Origin: an uncultured Bacteroidales bacterium
GTDB taxonomy: Bacteria > Bacteroidota > Bacteroidia > Bacteroidales > Muribaculaceae
Direction: 5' to 3'
NCBI GenBank assembly: GCA_900542185.1
Contig: UQMZ01000013.1
Span: 16,552-80,551 of the forward strand
Length of the DNA: 64,000 nt
In this document: piece by piece, positions 18,408 through 27,029 of the stretch
Numbering within the stretch: position 1 is the stretch's first letter
Layout of the letters: each line of letters opens with the position of its first letter
The notes under the pieces: model-generated
Seen by the model: the letters and a program-made list of their open reading frames with translations, nothing else
The model's database searches: none
Told to the model about the DNA's origin: nothing
Program-made: the position numbers and the translations under genes

Positions 18408-19013
18408 CTAATTCTGCGCTATATCCATTTCGGTGCGACGCGAGGGGGAGGGAATTTTGAGGAAATAATTCTTTATATCGTTGATGGCGAGTTGCCGAAC
18501 ATTTTTAACGGCCTTGTAGTACACCACTATGCCGAGATCGAGTCTTGAATAATCCTCATAGCAGTCCTGGCGTGCGACATAAATTCCGGTAATGGTTCTG
18601 GAGTGGGTTGTGCGCAGGAACAGATCGGCATCCTCCAGCATAAGGCTTCCTATCATCATGCCGCGTGAATAGACTCCGATGCATTCCATGCCGTTGTCGA
18701 TGTACCGTGACAGTTCGAGCGGTTCGCCCGGCAGGACGTGATGCAGTTCGTCGACGGCATCGTCGTCTGACACCGTTGAAGTAAGGCTCAGGCACAGGCA
18801 TCCGTCGTCGCGATGACGTGTCAGCACGCGGTCCACGCGATCAATCATGGCCACGTACGCGTCGTGACCTATCAGCTGTTCGGTGTGACGGTCAAGTACG
18901 TCCTTGTAATCAGTGACTTTAACGGGCTTCTTTATCTGTATGTCGTCTATGCCCAACAGCAGTGCCAATAATATCACGCTGGCTCCTATTCCTATGTATA
19001 TCAGTGCATCCAT
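18408..19013 (-). CDS. Membrane-anchored protein of unknown function
   Basis: This is a 201-residue protein with one N-terminal membrane segment (IYIGIGASVILLALLLG) followed by a soluble part of about 175 residues with mixed alpha/beta pattern. I see no signal peptidase site, metal motif or catalytic motif. The region IGVYSRGMMIGSLMLEDAD looks like strands of a compact beta domain. The gene stands alone between nrdJ and an AraC regulator, with no obvious operon partner. Function unknown. Confidence 0.6.
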   Translation of the reverse strand: MDALIYIGIGASVILLALLLGIDDIQIKKPVKVTDYKDVLDRHTEQLIGHDAYVAMIDRVDRVLTRHRDDGCLCLSLTSTVSDDDAVDELHHVLPGEPLELSRYIDNGMECIGVYSRGMMIGSLMLEDADLFLRTTHSRTITGIYVARQDCYEDYSRLDLGIVVYYKAVKNVRQLAINDIKNYFLKIPSPSRRTEMDIAQN

Positions 19014-19221
19014 GGCGGTGTAGCGAAGGTTTCCTTTGTTTCAAAATATAACGTCTGGAATCCTTATGCTGTTCAACCTATAATCGGATTATATAAAATT
19101 ATATCCAATTTGGTCAAATTGTTCCTTTTTGACCATGAAATGCAATAAAATTTGAGTTATTATGTTGGAATAAGAGTAAAAGGGAATAATCGCAATCAGT
19201 GTAATAGAGAATTAGACAGCA

Positions 19222-20082
19222 ATGACAGGATACCACTATAATCTGGATTTACCCGAGGAATTATCGAAAATACTGGAAGAGGACTTCTGGATGCTCGAAG
19301 ACGTTGACCCGAGTATGTTCAAGTCGTTGACCGAACCCGTGAAATTCGAGGCCAGCACATGGATTGTGGTGCAGCGAGGCTCGGCCAAAGGAGAAATCAA
19401 CCTGATATCCCACGACATCAAGGCCCCGAGTCTGGTGATAGTGCGCGGCACGCAGTTCCTGCAGCCCACATATATCAGTCCCGATTTCAAGGCCACGGTG
19501 ATCGTGATGTCCAAGAGGTTCAGGGAGAACGTTTTCCTGTTCATGAATTCCACGCCGCTCTATTCGCTGTCGATGCGCCATTCCGTGGTGCCAATACCGG
19601 AGGAGACGTTTCCCGAGTATCTGAAATTCAGCAAGGAGATACGCCGTATCCTGCAGATGCGCGACAATCCATACGCTTCCCAGGCGTTGCTGTTCAAGGT
19701 GGTGAGCTTCATATTCGAAACCGCCTATAAGAGTTACGAACCGTTTCACAATGAGATTCTGTCGCGTCAGGGCCGGATCTCCGACAAGTTCCTTACCTTG
19801 GTGCAGGAAAACTTCAGGTCCGAGCGTTTCCTGGACTTCTACGCGCAGAAGATGGAAGTGACGCCCAAGCACCTGTCACGCACCGTTAAGGCGCAGACCG
19901 GTTATACCGCCGTGGAGTGGATAGAGAGGTTCGTCATACTCGAGGCCAAGGTGCTGTTGAAGTCGTCGAACCTGAATATCCAGCAGATTGCCGACGAGCT
20001 GAATTTCCCGTCGCAGTCCTTCTTCGGTAAATATTTCAAGAAGTTTACGGGTATGTCGCCCAAGGAATTCCGTAACGCCTGA
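19222..20082 (+). CDS. AraC family transcriptional regulator
   Basis: This is a 286-residue protein. The C-terminal 100 residues are a typical AraC/XylS double helix-turn-helix: FLDFYAQKMEVTPKHLSRTV is the first, and LNIQQIADELNFPSQSFFGK with FKKFTGMSPKEFR the second. The N-terminal part, residues 1-165, is probably a cupin-like effector or dimerisation domain (VKFEASTWIVVQRGSAKGEI). The next gene, an EamA transporter, is convergent, so its target is not shown by operon structure. Confidence 0.9.
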   Translation: MTGYHYNLDLPEELSKILEEDFWMLEDVDPSMFKSLTEPVKFEASTWIVVQRGSAKGEINLISHDIKAPSLVIVRGTQFLQPTYISPDFKATVIVMSKRFRENVFLFMNSTPLYSLSMRHSVVPIPEETFPEYLKFSKEIRRILQMRDNPYASQALLFKVVSFIFETAYKSYEPFHNEILSRQGRISDKFLTLVQENFRSERFLDFYAQKMEVTPKHLSRTVKAQTGYTAVEWIERFVILEAKVLLKSSNLNIQQIADELNFPSQSFFGKYFKKFTGMSPKEFRNA

Positions 20083-20103
20083 ACATGACGGACGGCATTG
20101 CGG

Positions 20104-21063
20104 TCAGTGCTTTGACTTGCGTACGCTTGGGAATTTGTCGGAGATGATAAGACCTCCGATAATCAGAATGCATCCCAGATATCCCAGCATGTAGATATCC
20201 TCGTCTAAGACGAAGTACCCGGCTATCATGGTGACTACCGGCTGGATGTACAGATAGTTGTTGCAGGTGACGGGGCCGAGATATTTCATCACCTCGTTCC
20301 ATACCAGGTATGCTCCGATGGAGCATAACAGCACCAGAAACAGGAAGTTCATGAGATAATGGGGGTGATTGAAATCGAAGAGCACCTGCCAGTGGAGCGG
20401 GCCGTGCTGGATGAACAGCATGGGTAGCGCCGTTATCACGCCGTAGAAGAACAGTTTCCTGGAAATGAACATCGAGGAATAGAAGGGGAGCAGGCGTTTG
20501 ATGGCGATTGAATATATGGCCCAGCATAATGCCGCGGAGAGGGCGAGCAGGTCGCCGGCGGGACGGATCTCGAACGAAGATCCGTGGCTGAAAATGATGC
20601 ATCCCACACCCACGAACGCTATGGCCGAACCGATCAGTACCGGGGCCTTGAGCCGCTGACGGAACACGGCCGCGGCCAGGAAAGTGGTGAATATCGGGGA
20701 TATTGAGGCCAACAGCGACACGTTGGCCGTGGTGGTGAGGGTCAGAGCGTAGTTTTCGGTGATGAAATAAAGCGAGCCGGAGCAGATGCCGCACATGGCC
20801 ATGGTCATTTCGTCGCGCAGGCTGTTGCAGAATATGTGGCGGCATGTGAACAGCAGCAATATCAGATAGGCGGCAAAGAAGCGGTAGAAATATATTTCGA
20901 CCGGACTCATCTGAGCCTGTCCCATCAGAATTTTGGTACAAAGAAACGATGTGCCCCAGGCAGTCACGGTCAGAAGCGCGCCTATATGCGCGAACGCAAT
21001 AATGTATTTGCTTTTGGACTGTGTTTTCAACATCGTGTCAGTATCTAAGGCTTGTTGTTTCAT
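20104..21063 (-). CDS. EamA/DMT family transporter
   Basis: This encodes 319 residues with ten predicted membrane helices arranged as two EamA repeats; the first repeat includes WGTSFLCTKILMG and PVEIYFYRFFAAYLIL, the second begins near ALSAALCWAIYSIAIKR. Such inner-membrane proteins export or import small metabolites; the substrate cannot be told from sequence. The start is either the ATG at 21063 or the one at 21030 (MLKTQSKSK), which leaves a more usual N-terminal tail. It is convergent with the AraC gene, 21 nt apart. Confidence 0.85.
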   Translation of the reverse strand: MKQQALDTDTMLKTQSKSKYIIAFAHIGALLTVTAWGTSFLCTKILMGQAQMSPVEIYFYRFFAAYLILLLFTCRHIFCNSLRDEMTMAMCGICSGSLYFITENYALTLTTTANVSLLASISPIFTTFLAAAVFRQRLKAPVLIGSAIAFVGVGCIIFSHGSSFEIRPAGDLLALSAALCWAIYSIAIKRLLPFYSSMFISRKLFFYGVITALPMLFIQHGPLHWQVLFDFNHPHYLMNFLFLVLLCSIGAYLVWNEVMKYLGPVTCNNYLYIQPVVTMIAGYFVLDEDIYMLGYLGCILIIGGLIISDKFPSVRKSKH

Positions 21064-21258
21064 ATATGCGGCTCCTGGAGGAGAGACGAGTGAGCCGGAA
21101 TCCGTATCTGCAAAATTATAAAATATCCCTAAGAAAACAAAACTGAAATCAAGGAATTTTTTTATAGCCTGTGAAGAATAATTGTAGTATTTGGATTGTT
21201 GAGATTGATGTATAGATTAATTTTGATTTTGGTTTCATTATAATAACTAAGCAAAGAG

Positions 21259-21417
21259 ATGAAGTACGTATGTGATGTATGCGGCTGGATATATGATCCG
21301 GCGATTGGCGATCCAGACAACGGAGTGCCCGCAGGAACGAAGTTCGAGGATGTGCCCGACACATGGGTATGCCCGTTATGCGGCGTAGGCAAGGACGAGT
21401 TCTCGCCCGCGGACTGA
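21259..21417 (+). CDS. Rubredoxin
   Basis: This short gene of 52 codons encodes a protein starting [14 protein letters not shown] and containing the second iron ligand pair in [12 protein letters not shown]. The four cysteines in two CxxC(G) loops bind one iron, and the aromatic core residues are present. Rubredoxins pass electrons in the cytoplasm of anaerobes, for example to rubrerythrin or superoxide reductase. GCAAAGAG just before the ATG is a possible ribosome-binding site. It stands alone and is followed by an intrinsic terminator. Confidence 0.96.
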   Translation: MKYVCDVCGWIYDPAIGDPDNGVPAGTKFEDVPDTWVCPLCGVGKDEFSPAD

Positions 21418-21453
21418 GAGGAGATAAAACTTTCGATAATTTCAACAACTTAA

Positions 21454-21486
21454 AAAGCGCATCAGCCTTTGCGGCCGATGCGCTTT
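21454..21486 (+). terminator. Terminator after rubredoxin
   Basis: AAAGCGCATC (21454-21463) pairs with GATGCGCTTT (21477-21486) around a 13-nt loop. Confidence 0.75.
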
Positions 21487-21553
21487 GCCATGTATATGGA
21501 ATTATCTTCATTCATTTTGTGGATTGATGAAATAAGGGTAAAATGTTAAAAAT

Positions 21554-21584
21554 TTTGCATTTTATCATTATTTAACTAACTTTG
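21554..21584 (+). promoter_or_regulatory. Promoter ahead of small lipoprotein gene
   Basis: TTTG (21554-21557), 19 nt and TAACTTTG (21577-21584) match the consensus exactly. The first ATG of the downstream gene is about 230 nt away. Confidence 0.75.
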
Positions 21585-21590
21585 CATTGG

Positions 21591-21823
21591 TTAACAAACC
21601 CTGTTGCATCGGCTTGACCTGAATTCTGTTGCAATAGATAATTGTTTTTTATTCTGTAAAACATTTATACTGACGGAGTACTGTCGGTAAGTGTGACTTG
21701 CAGAGTGAAAATCAAGACTTGACCAATAGCAAAACTAACATCATGCGTTTTAGGCGCACCTTTTGAAATACGAAAAGGGAGAACGTGTTTTTAAAGGCTT
21801 ACAATTTTCTCCCGGTGTTCCAA
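21591..21823 (+). promoter_or_regulatory. Long 5' leader of the small lipoprotein gene
   Basis: About 230 nt of apparently non-coding RNA lie between the predicted transcription start and the ATG at 21824. GGGAGAA (21777-21783) can pair with TTCTCCC (21807-21813), 10 nt before the start codon, where it could mask the ribosome-binding region. I do not recognise a known riboswitch class. Confidence 0.4.
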
Positions 21824-22225
21824 ATGAAAAAGAGTCTTAAAATTTTCGCGTTTCTGATGATGCTTCTCGTATCGACGCCAGCGTTTGTGTCCTGCAGCAG
21901 TGACAAGGATGACGAGCCTGAACAGAACTATGCCGCGTATATCGTTGGTGTATACACCGGTTCGCTTACTTCGGGTAACGAAGTGCTGGATGACGCTTAT
22001 GTGGTAAAGATTGACCGCATCTCGGACAAGATGGTGTCGATGGAAGCAAAATTCTTCTCCGATGATGAGCCTGTGAACTTCAACGTGTCGTACAGCAATA
22101 AAGTGTACACGCTGTCAACTTCCAACGTCCACAACATGACAGTGACCGTCACAGGCAAGACACTGCTGATATCATATCTGAACAACGCGGGATCGCAGAC
22201 CACATTCTCCGGTTCGCGTGACTGA
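21824..22225 (+). CDS. Small lipoprotein, unknown function
   Basis: From the ATG at 21824 this encodes 133 residues; an upstream in-frame ATG at 21785 would add 13 residues before the signal. The signal MKKSLKIFAFLMMLLVSTPA leads to a lipobox VSC with the following SSDKDDEPE typical of surface-exported Bacteroidetes lipoproteins. The mature domain of about 110 residues is beta-rich (YIVGVYTGSLTSG, YSNKVYTLSTSNV, TVTVTGKTLLISY) and resembles a small lipocalin-like or beta-sandwich fold. Function unknown. It is a single gene with its own promoter and terminator. Confidence 0.78.
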   Translation: MKKSLKIFAFLMMLLVSTPAFVSCSSDKDDEPEQNYAAYIVGVYTGSLTSGNEVLDDAYVVKIDRISDKMVSMEAKFFSDDEPVNFNVSYSNKVYTLSTSNVHNMTVTVTGKTLLISYLNNAGSQTTFSGSRD

Positions 22226-22267
22226 TAAGGAGGGCACCAGATAAGGTTACTCCATATTCGGCGATAT

Positions 22268-22311
22268 AACAAGCCGCATCGCAATTTCAATTACGGTGCG
22301 GCTTGTTTTAT
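22268..22311 (+). terminator. Terminator after small lipoprotein
   Basis: AACAAGCCGCA (22268-22278) pairs with TGCGGCTTGTT (22297-22307), followed by TTATTT. Confidence 0.8.
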
Positions 22312-22436
22312 TTATAGTCTAAAATAATACACGGTGTCCGAGCGTTGAATATTATGGAGGACTCTGTAACGGGGTCCGGAAAAATACACTCGATCGATAT
22401 AACAGAACCTAATACCAACGAAAAAACTGCAAAGCA

Positions 22437-23681
22437 ATGGCAAAAGTAAAACCGTTCAAAGGCGTTCGCCCGCCCCGAGAGTTAGTGGAGCAGGTGGCAA
22501 GCCGTCCGTACGACGTGCTGAACAGCGAGGAGGCCCGTGCCGAGGCCGCCGGCAATCCCATGAGCCTGTACCATATCATCAAGCCGGAAATCGACTTCGA
22601 GCCGGGTATGGACGAGCATGACGCCCGCGTGTACGACAAGGCCGTGGAGAACTTCCGTATGTTCCAGGACAAGGGCTGGCTGCGTCAGGACGATAATGAG
22701 AACTACTACATATATGCCCAGACCATGGACGGGCGCACACAGTATGGATTTGTAGTAGCCGCCTGGGTGCCCGACTACATGGAGGGTCGCATCAAGAAGC
22801 ATGAGCTGACCCGCCGCGACAAGGAGGAGGACCGCATGAAGCACGTGCGCTGCAACAACGCCAACGTGGAGCCGGTGTTCTTCGCATTCCCCGATAACGA
22901 GGCGCTGGAACAGATAATCCGTGACGTGACGGCAGGCGAACCGGAGTATGACTTCACGACTCCCGACGGATTCGGCCACACACTGTGGGTGATATCCGAC
23001 CCCGGGATGATAGAGAAGGTGACAGAGGAATTCGGCAAGATCCCCAACATGTACATAGCCGACGGACATCACCGCTCGGCGGCAGCCGCACTGGTAGGTG
23101 CTGAAAAAGCTAAGAACAACCCCAACCATACGGGCGACGAGGAGTACAACTACTTCATGGCCGTAGCCTTCCCCGCATCCCATCTGCGCGTGATAGATTA
23201 TAACCGAGTGGTGCGCGACCTGAACGGCATGACCCCCGCCGAGTTCCTGAAACGTCTTGACGAGAACTTCATCGTGGAGGAGAAAGGCACCGAGACATAT
23301 CATCCAACGGGACTGCATAACTTTGCCCTCTATCTTGACGGCAAATGGTACTCGCTGACGGCCAAGCCCGGCACATACAACGACGACGATCCAATCGGCG
23401 TACTGGACGTGACCGTGTCGAGCGACCTGATACTGCGCGACATGTTGGGCATCACCGACCTCCGTTCTGACAAGCGCATAGACTTCGTGGGCGGCATCCG
23501 CGGTCTGGAGGAACTGAAGCGCCGCGTGGATTCGGGCGAGATGGCAATGGCCCTGGCTCTGTACCCCGTGACGATGAAGCAGATAATGGACATTGCCGAT
23601 ACCGACAACATCATGCCGCCCAAAACCACCTGGTTCGAGCCTAAGCTCAGAAGCGGGCTGATAATACATAAACTGGATTGA
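22437..23681 (+). CDS. DUF1015 family protein
   Basis: This is a 414-residue cytoplasmic protein starting MAKVKPFKGVRPPRELVEQV, the conserved N-terminus of DUF1015 (KPFKGxRP, then ASRPYDVLN). Other family stretches are NPMSLYHIIKPEI near 40, YGFVVAAWVPDYMEG near 104 and IADGHHRSAAA near 208. The GHHR motif suggests an enzyme, but no reaction has been firmly assigned. In many Bacteroidetes it is found beside serine biosynthesis genes; here it instead leads a five-gene run. Its stop overlaps the TTG start of the next gene. Confidence 0.92.
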   Translation: MAKVKPFKGVRPPRELVEQVASRPYDVLNSEEARAEAAGNPMSLYHIIKPEIDFEPGMDEHDARVYDKAVENFRMFQDKGWLRQDDNENYYIYAQTMDGRTQYGFVVAAWVPDYMEGRIKKHELTRRDKEEDRMKHVRCNNANVEPVFFAFPDNEALEQIIRDVTAGEPEYDFTTPDGFGHTLWVISDPGMIEKVTEEFGKIPNMYIADGHHRSAAAALVGAEKAKNNPNHTGDEEYNYFMAVAFPASHLRVIDYNRVVRDLNGMTPAEFLKRLDENFIVEEKGTETYHPTGLHNFALYLDGKWYSLTAKPGTYNDDDPIGVLDVTVSSDLILRDMLGITDLRSDKRIDFVGGIRGLEELKRRVDSGEMAMALALYPVTMKQIMDIADTDNIMPPKTTWFEPKLRSGLIIHKLD

Positions 23682-24835
23682 ATATACTGAACTTAAAAAA
23701 AGCAAAGAGACTTATAATTGCAGGCATGTTGCTCGCGGGGCTTATTGCGCCGCGAGCCATGGCCTGCACGTCTGCAATAATAAGTGCCTCCGCCAACCCG
23801 TCGGGACGCCCCATCCTGTGGAAGCACCGCGATACAAGTAACGTCGACAACAAGGTGGAATATGTGGCGCCGCATGGTTCTGACTACGGCTATACGGCAC
23901 TGTTCAACGCCCAGGACCGCGACCTGAAGGAAGCGTGGATGGGGATGAATGACGCGGGATTCGCCGTGATGAACACTGCATCGTACAACATCAAGGACGA
24001 CAAAGTGCCGGCCAAGAAGATGGACAAGGAGGGCATATTGATGACCAAGGCCCTCAAGACCTGCCGCACGGTGGACGATTTCGCACGTCTGCTTGATACG
24101 TACAAGCGGCCTATGGGCGTGGAAGCCAATTTCGGGGTGATAGATGCATCGGGCAACGGAGCGTATTTCGAGACGAACAACCATTCATACGTACGTTACG
24201 ACCTGAAGAATGCGCCGCAGGGCGTGTTGGTCCGCACCAACTACAGCCATTCCGGCCGACCCAACGAGGGGTACGGCCAGATGCGCGAGGCCAACGCCGT
24301 GGCACAGCTCGCCCCATACGCCGATGAAGGTGCGGTTACACCCGAAGTGCTGACGGAGGTTTTGAGCCGGTCGTTCTACCATGACGGCCGCAAGCAGGAT
24401 GTATTATATGGCAGTGAACTGAAAGTATTGGACGAGGATTTCATTCCCCGTTACAAATCGACGGCGACTGTAGCTATAGAGGGCTGCAAGCCTATGAACC
24501 CCGACAGCGTGACTCCCGAACTGGTACGTAGGCAGTATATTATGTGGACCGGACTTGGTTATCCGCCGGTGTCCGTGATAAAGGCCGTGCGCAACTGCCC
24601 TGACGGCATCGACGTCGGACTGAGAGGGTCGGGGGAGAATGGACATTCGCCATTGGCCGACGAGGCAAAACGTAAGCGTGACGACGTATTTGACCTTACG
24701 GTAGTAAAAGGAAAGCCGTACATAGAAATCGGCAAGCTTCACAACGCCGAAGGTACCGGTTATATTCAGCAGGTTCGTGAAGCCAACCATCAGACGTATG
24801 TCCGGGAATCGGCTGCGAGGGATGCCGAGCAATGA
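23678..24835 (+). CDS. Exported Ntn-hydrolase (C45/acyltransferase-like peptidase)
   Basis: This is a 385-residue protein from a TTG at 23678 that overlaps the preceding stop codon; this start gives a complete signal peptide (NLKKAKRLIIAGMLLAGLIA), which a later ATG would truncate. Cleavage after AMA exposes Cys30 (CTSAIISASANPSGRP), the expected N-terminal nucleophile of Ntn hydrolases. The sequence then has ILWKHRDTS and MNDAGFAVMNTASYN, like the acyl-CoA:6-APA acyltransferase/choloylglycine-hydrolase superfamily. It probably hydrolyses an amide bond in the periplasm; the substrate is unknown. Confidence 0.82.
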   Translation: MNILNLKKAKRLIIAGMLLAGLIAPRAMACTSAIISASANPSGRPILWKHRDTSNVDNKVEYVAPHGSDYGYTALFNAQDRDLKEAWMGMNDAGFAVMNTASYNIKDDKVPAKKMDKEGILMTKALKTCRTVDDFARLLDTYKRPMGVEANFGVIDASGNGAYFETNNHSYVRYDLKNAPQGVLVRTNYSHSGRPNEGYGQMREANAVAQLAPYADEGAVTPEVLTEVLSRSFYHDGRKQDVLYGSELKVLDEDFIPRYKSTATVAIEGCKPMNPDSVTPELVRRQYIMWTGLGYPPVSVIKAVRNCPDGIDVGLRGSGENGHSPLADEAKRKRDDVFDLTVVKGKPYIEIGKLHNAEGTGYIQQVREANHQTYVRESAARDAEQ

Positions 24836-24836
24836 T

Positions 24837-25370
24837 ATGACTGAAGAAAACGGAAAGATATTCTGCATGGAGCGGGGCCGGTTCGCACGGGCTCTGCTCC
24901 GTCGTTTCTGTCCGTGGTGGCTGTGGGTGGCCGTAGGAGTGGCCGTGCTGTGCATGATGTGGGGATTCATAGTCGACCTGCGCTGGGTGCTGGCCGGATT
25001 CTTCGTGCTGCTGATAGCTGTGCCGCATGCATTAGCTGTCAGTTATTACAACCATGCGCTGTGCCGCGAATGCTTTGTGAACGTTTTGCCGCATACCATA
25101 GACGTGGACGGCAATGCGCTGGTTGTGACGCTGTACGAAAAGAAAAAGACGGAAGAAAGTGTCGATGAACCGCAGGAATATGCGGAGTTGCGTCGTGAGC
25201 GGTTTGACGGCAATTGCGTGCGCGACTGGTGGATAAGTGACGGCGACGGATTCATAGGCATAACAGATAAGAAGCCCGGATTCATCTGGGTGCCTAAAGA
25301 TGTCGATAATTTCCTGGAAATTTCTAACTTTGCAAGAAATAACAAGTCGTTGACACTTCAAAAGGAATGA
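24837..25370 (+). CDS. Two-helix membrane protein, unknown
   Basis: This encodes 177 residues from the ATG at 24837, one base after the previous stop; earlier in-frame ATGs would overlap the upstream gene. Two adjacent membrane helices (WWLWVAVGVAVLCMMWGFI and WVLAGFFVLLIAVPHALAV) are followed by a cytoplasmic domain of about 120 residues with several Trp residues and a beta pattern reminiscent of membrane-associated PH-like or YcxB-like domains. The function is not recognised. It is part of the run from 22437 to 26929. Confidence 0.65.
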   Translation: MTEENGKIFCMERGRFARALLRRFCPWWLWVAVGVAVLCMMWGFIVDLRWVLAGFFVLLIAVPHALAVSYYNHALCRECFVNVLPHTIDVDGNALVVTLYEKKKTEESVDEPQEYAELRRERFDGNCVRDWWISDGDGFIGITDKKPGFIWVPKDVDNFLEISNFARNNKSLTLQKE

Positions 25371-25374
25371 TAGA

Positions 25375-25797
25375 ATGAGAATACTCAAGGACGCCAACAA
25401 GAAATATTGCTTCATAATGGATATGGAGGTTCGCGATTACGAGCTGGATTGCGAACAGATAGTGAACAATGCCAACTATCTGCATTACATGGAGCATACG
25501 CGCCATCGGTTCTGCACGGACGCGGGCCTGTCGTTCATACAGATGCACAACCAGGGCATCGACGCCGTGGTGCGCAAGATAGAGGTGGAATACAAGACGT
25601 CGCTGCGGGGCGGCGACACCTTTATCAGCTGCCTGCGATTAGAGCGCAAGGGGCCGAGATTCATATTCCATCAGGATATAATCCGCTCGGACGGCGAGAT
25701 GTGCGCCGAGGGGGTGGTGACCGTGGTGGTGCTGAAGGACGGCAAGTTGAGCAGAGGCGACGAACTGGCCAAGGTGTTCGGACGGTACATACAGTAA
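25375..25797 (+). CDS. Hotdog-fold acyl-CoA thioesterase
   Basis: This 140-residue protein is of the 4-hydroxybenzoyl-CoA thioesterase/YbgC type. The family signature appears as ELDCEQIVNNANYLHYMEHT near residue 22, where the usual catalytic Asp and HxN region is replaced by D and VNNANY, followed by VRKIEVEYKTSLRGGD and IIRSDGEMCAEGVVTVVVLK. It should hydrolyse acyl-CoA or acyl-ACP thioesters in the cytoplasm. It is 4 nt from its neighbours on both sides. Confidence 0.87.
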   Translation: MRILKDANKKYCFIMDMEVRDYELDCEQIVNNANYLHYMEHTRHRFCTDAGLSFIQMHNQGIDAVVRKIEVEYKTSLRGGDTFISCLRLERKGPRFIFHQDIIRSDGEMCAEGVVTVVVLKDGKLSRGDELAKVFGRYIQ

Positions 25798-25801
25798 GGC
25801 A

Positions 25802-26929
25802 ATGGATTCCGCTGAGCGTCAGGAACTGATTCACAAGGTGGCCATCAGCATGGTGCCGGGCATGAAGGTGGATGTGGTGCGCGCCATGCGCGACGCCGAC
25901 TATGACTATGCCGATTTTTTCAAGCCCGGCATGGGCGACCTGTCCTCGCGCATCGGAGCTTCGGACACGCTGCGTTTGGACCCCCTCGAGCGGCAGACCG
26001 CATTGGAGCGGGCGCGCAAGGAGGTGGAGTTTATGGAGAGGCACGGCATCCGTGGCCTGTTCGTGAACGACGATGAGTATCCGCCGTTGCTTCAGGAACT
26101 GCACGACGCTCCGATAATATTGTACGTGCTCGGCAACGTCAATCTGAATCCACGCTTCGCCCTGGCCGTGGTGGGTACGCGCAAGGCTACGAAATATGGC
26201 TTGCAGTTTACCGACCAATTGATACACGATCTGGCGGTATATTATCCGGACTTGCTGATAGTCAGCGGGCTGGCATACGGCATAGACGCTGCGGGCCATC
26301 GTGCGGCGTTGGACTGCAAACTACCGACCGTAGCCGTGGTTGCCCACGGTTTGGATATGGTATATCCTGCCCAGCACCGCGACCTTGCAAAAAAGATAAT
26401 TCAGTCCGGCGGCGGTATGCTGACCGAATATCCGACGGGCACCACGCCGTATCAGCGCAATTTCTTAGAGCGCAACCGCATAGTGGCGGGACTGTGCGAC
26501 GCAACTTTCGTAGCTGAGTCAGAGATACGGGGCGGAGCCATGAGCACCGCGAACCAGGCGTTTATCAACAACCGCGACGTCATGGCGTTGCCGGGACGGT
26601 CAATCGATCCGATCAGTGCGGGTTGTAACCATCTGATATGTTCGCACAAGGCGCAGCTGATCACATGCGCCGCCGATGTGGTGCAGACCACCGGCTGGCC
26701 ACCGGGCGTGATGCAGCATGCTCCGCAGCAACGCAACCTGTTTCCTGAGCTGCGAGGCGCTCCGGCCGAGATATACGCCCATATCAAGCACGAGGGACGT
26801 CCGTTAGGCATTGACGAACTGCGGGCCATGACCGGAATGAACATGAAGGAACTGATGGCCAACCTGACCGACATGGAATTTGACGGCGTGATAACACGTC
26901 TGCCGGGGGCGCGGTTCGAGTTGGGATAG
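25802..26929 (+). CDS. dprA: DNA-processing protein DprA
   Basis: This is a 375-residue protein with a Rossmann core carrying LAVVGTRKATKYGLQFTDQL near residue 122, IVSGLAYGIDAAGHRAALD near 155 and GGGMLTEYPTGTTPYQRNF near 203, all DprA hallmarks. An N-terminal SAM-like helical segment and a C-terminal winged-helix (GRPLGIDELRAMTGMNMKEL) complete the domain order. DprA loads RecA on incoming single-stranded DNA during transformation and is kept in many bacteria not known to be competent. It is the last gene of the run and is followed by a hairpin terminator. Confidence 0.95.
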   Translation: MDSAERQELIHKVAISMVPGMKVDVVRAMRDADYDYADFFKPGMGDLSSRIGASDTLRLDPLERQTALERARKEVEFMERHGIRGLFVNDDEYPPLLQELHDAPIILYVLGNVNLNPRFALAVVGTRKATKYGLQFTDQLIHDLAVYYPDLLIVSGLAYGIDAAGHRAALDCKLPTVAVVAHGLDMVYPAQHRDLAKKIIQSGGGMLTEYPTGTTPYQRNFLERNRIVAGLCDATFVAESEIRGGAMSTANQAFINNRDVMALPGRSIDPISAGCNHLICSHKAQLITCAADVVQTTGWPPGVMQHAPQQRNLFPELRGAPAEIYAHIKHEGRPLGIDELRAMTGMNMKELMANLTDMEFDGVITRLPGARFELG

Positions 26930-26983
26930 ACAACAGGCGGAATCTGAAGATTCCGGGCCGAGACAAAAGAAAAGGGGCAAAAG

Positions 26984-27012
26984 AAAAGGGATGACCGGCG
27001 GCCATCCCTTTT
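26984..27012. terminator. Bidirectional terminator between dprA and nucleoside phosphorylase
   Basis: AAAAGGGATG (26984-26993) pairs with CATCCCTTTT (27003-27012). It serves two convergent genes. Confidence 0.8.
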
Positions 27013-27029
27013 GCTATGTCGGGGGAATT

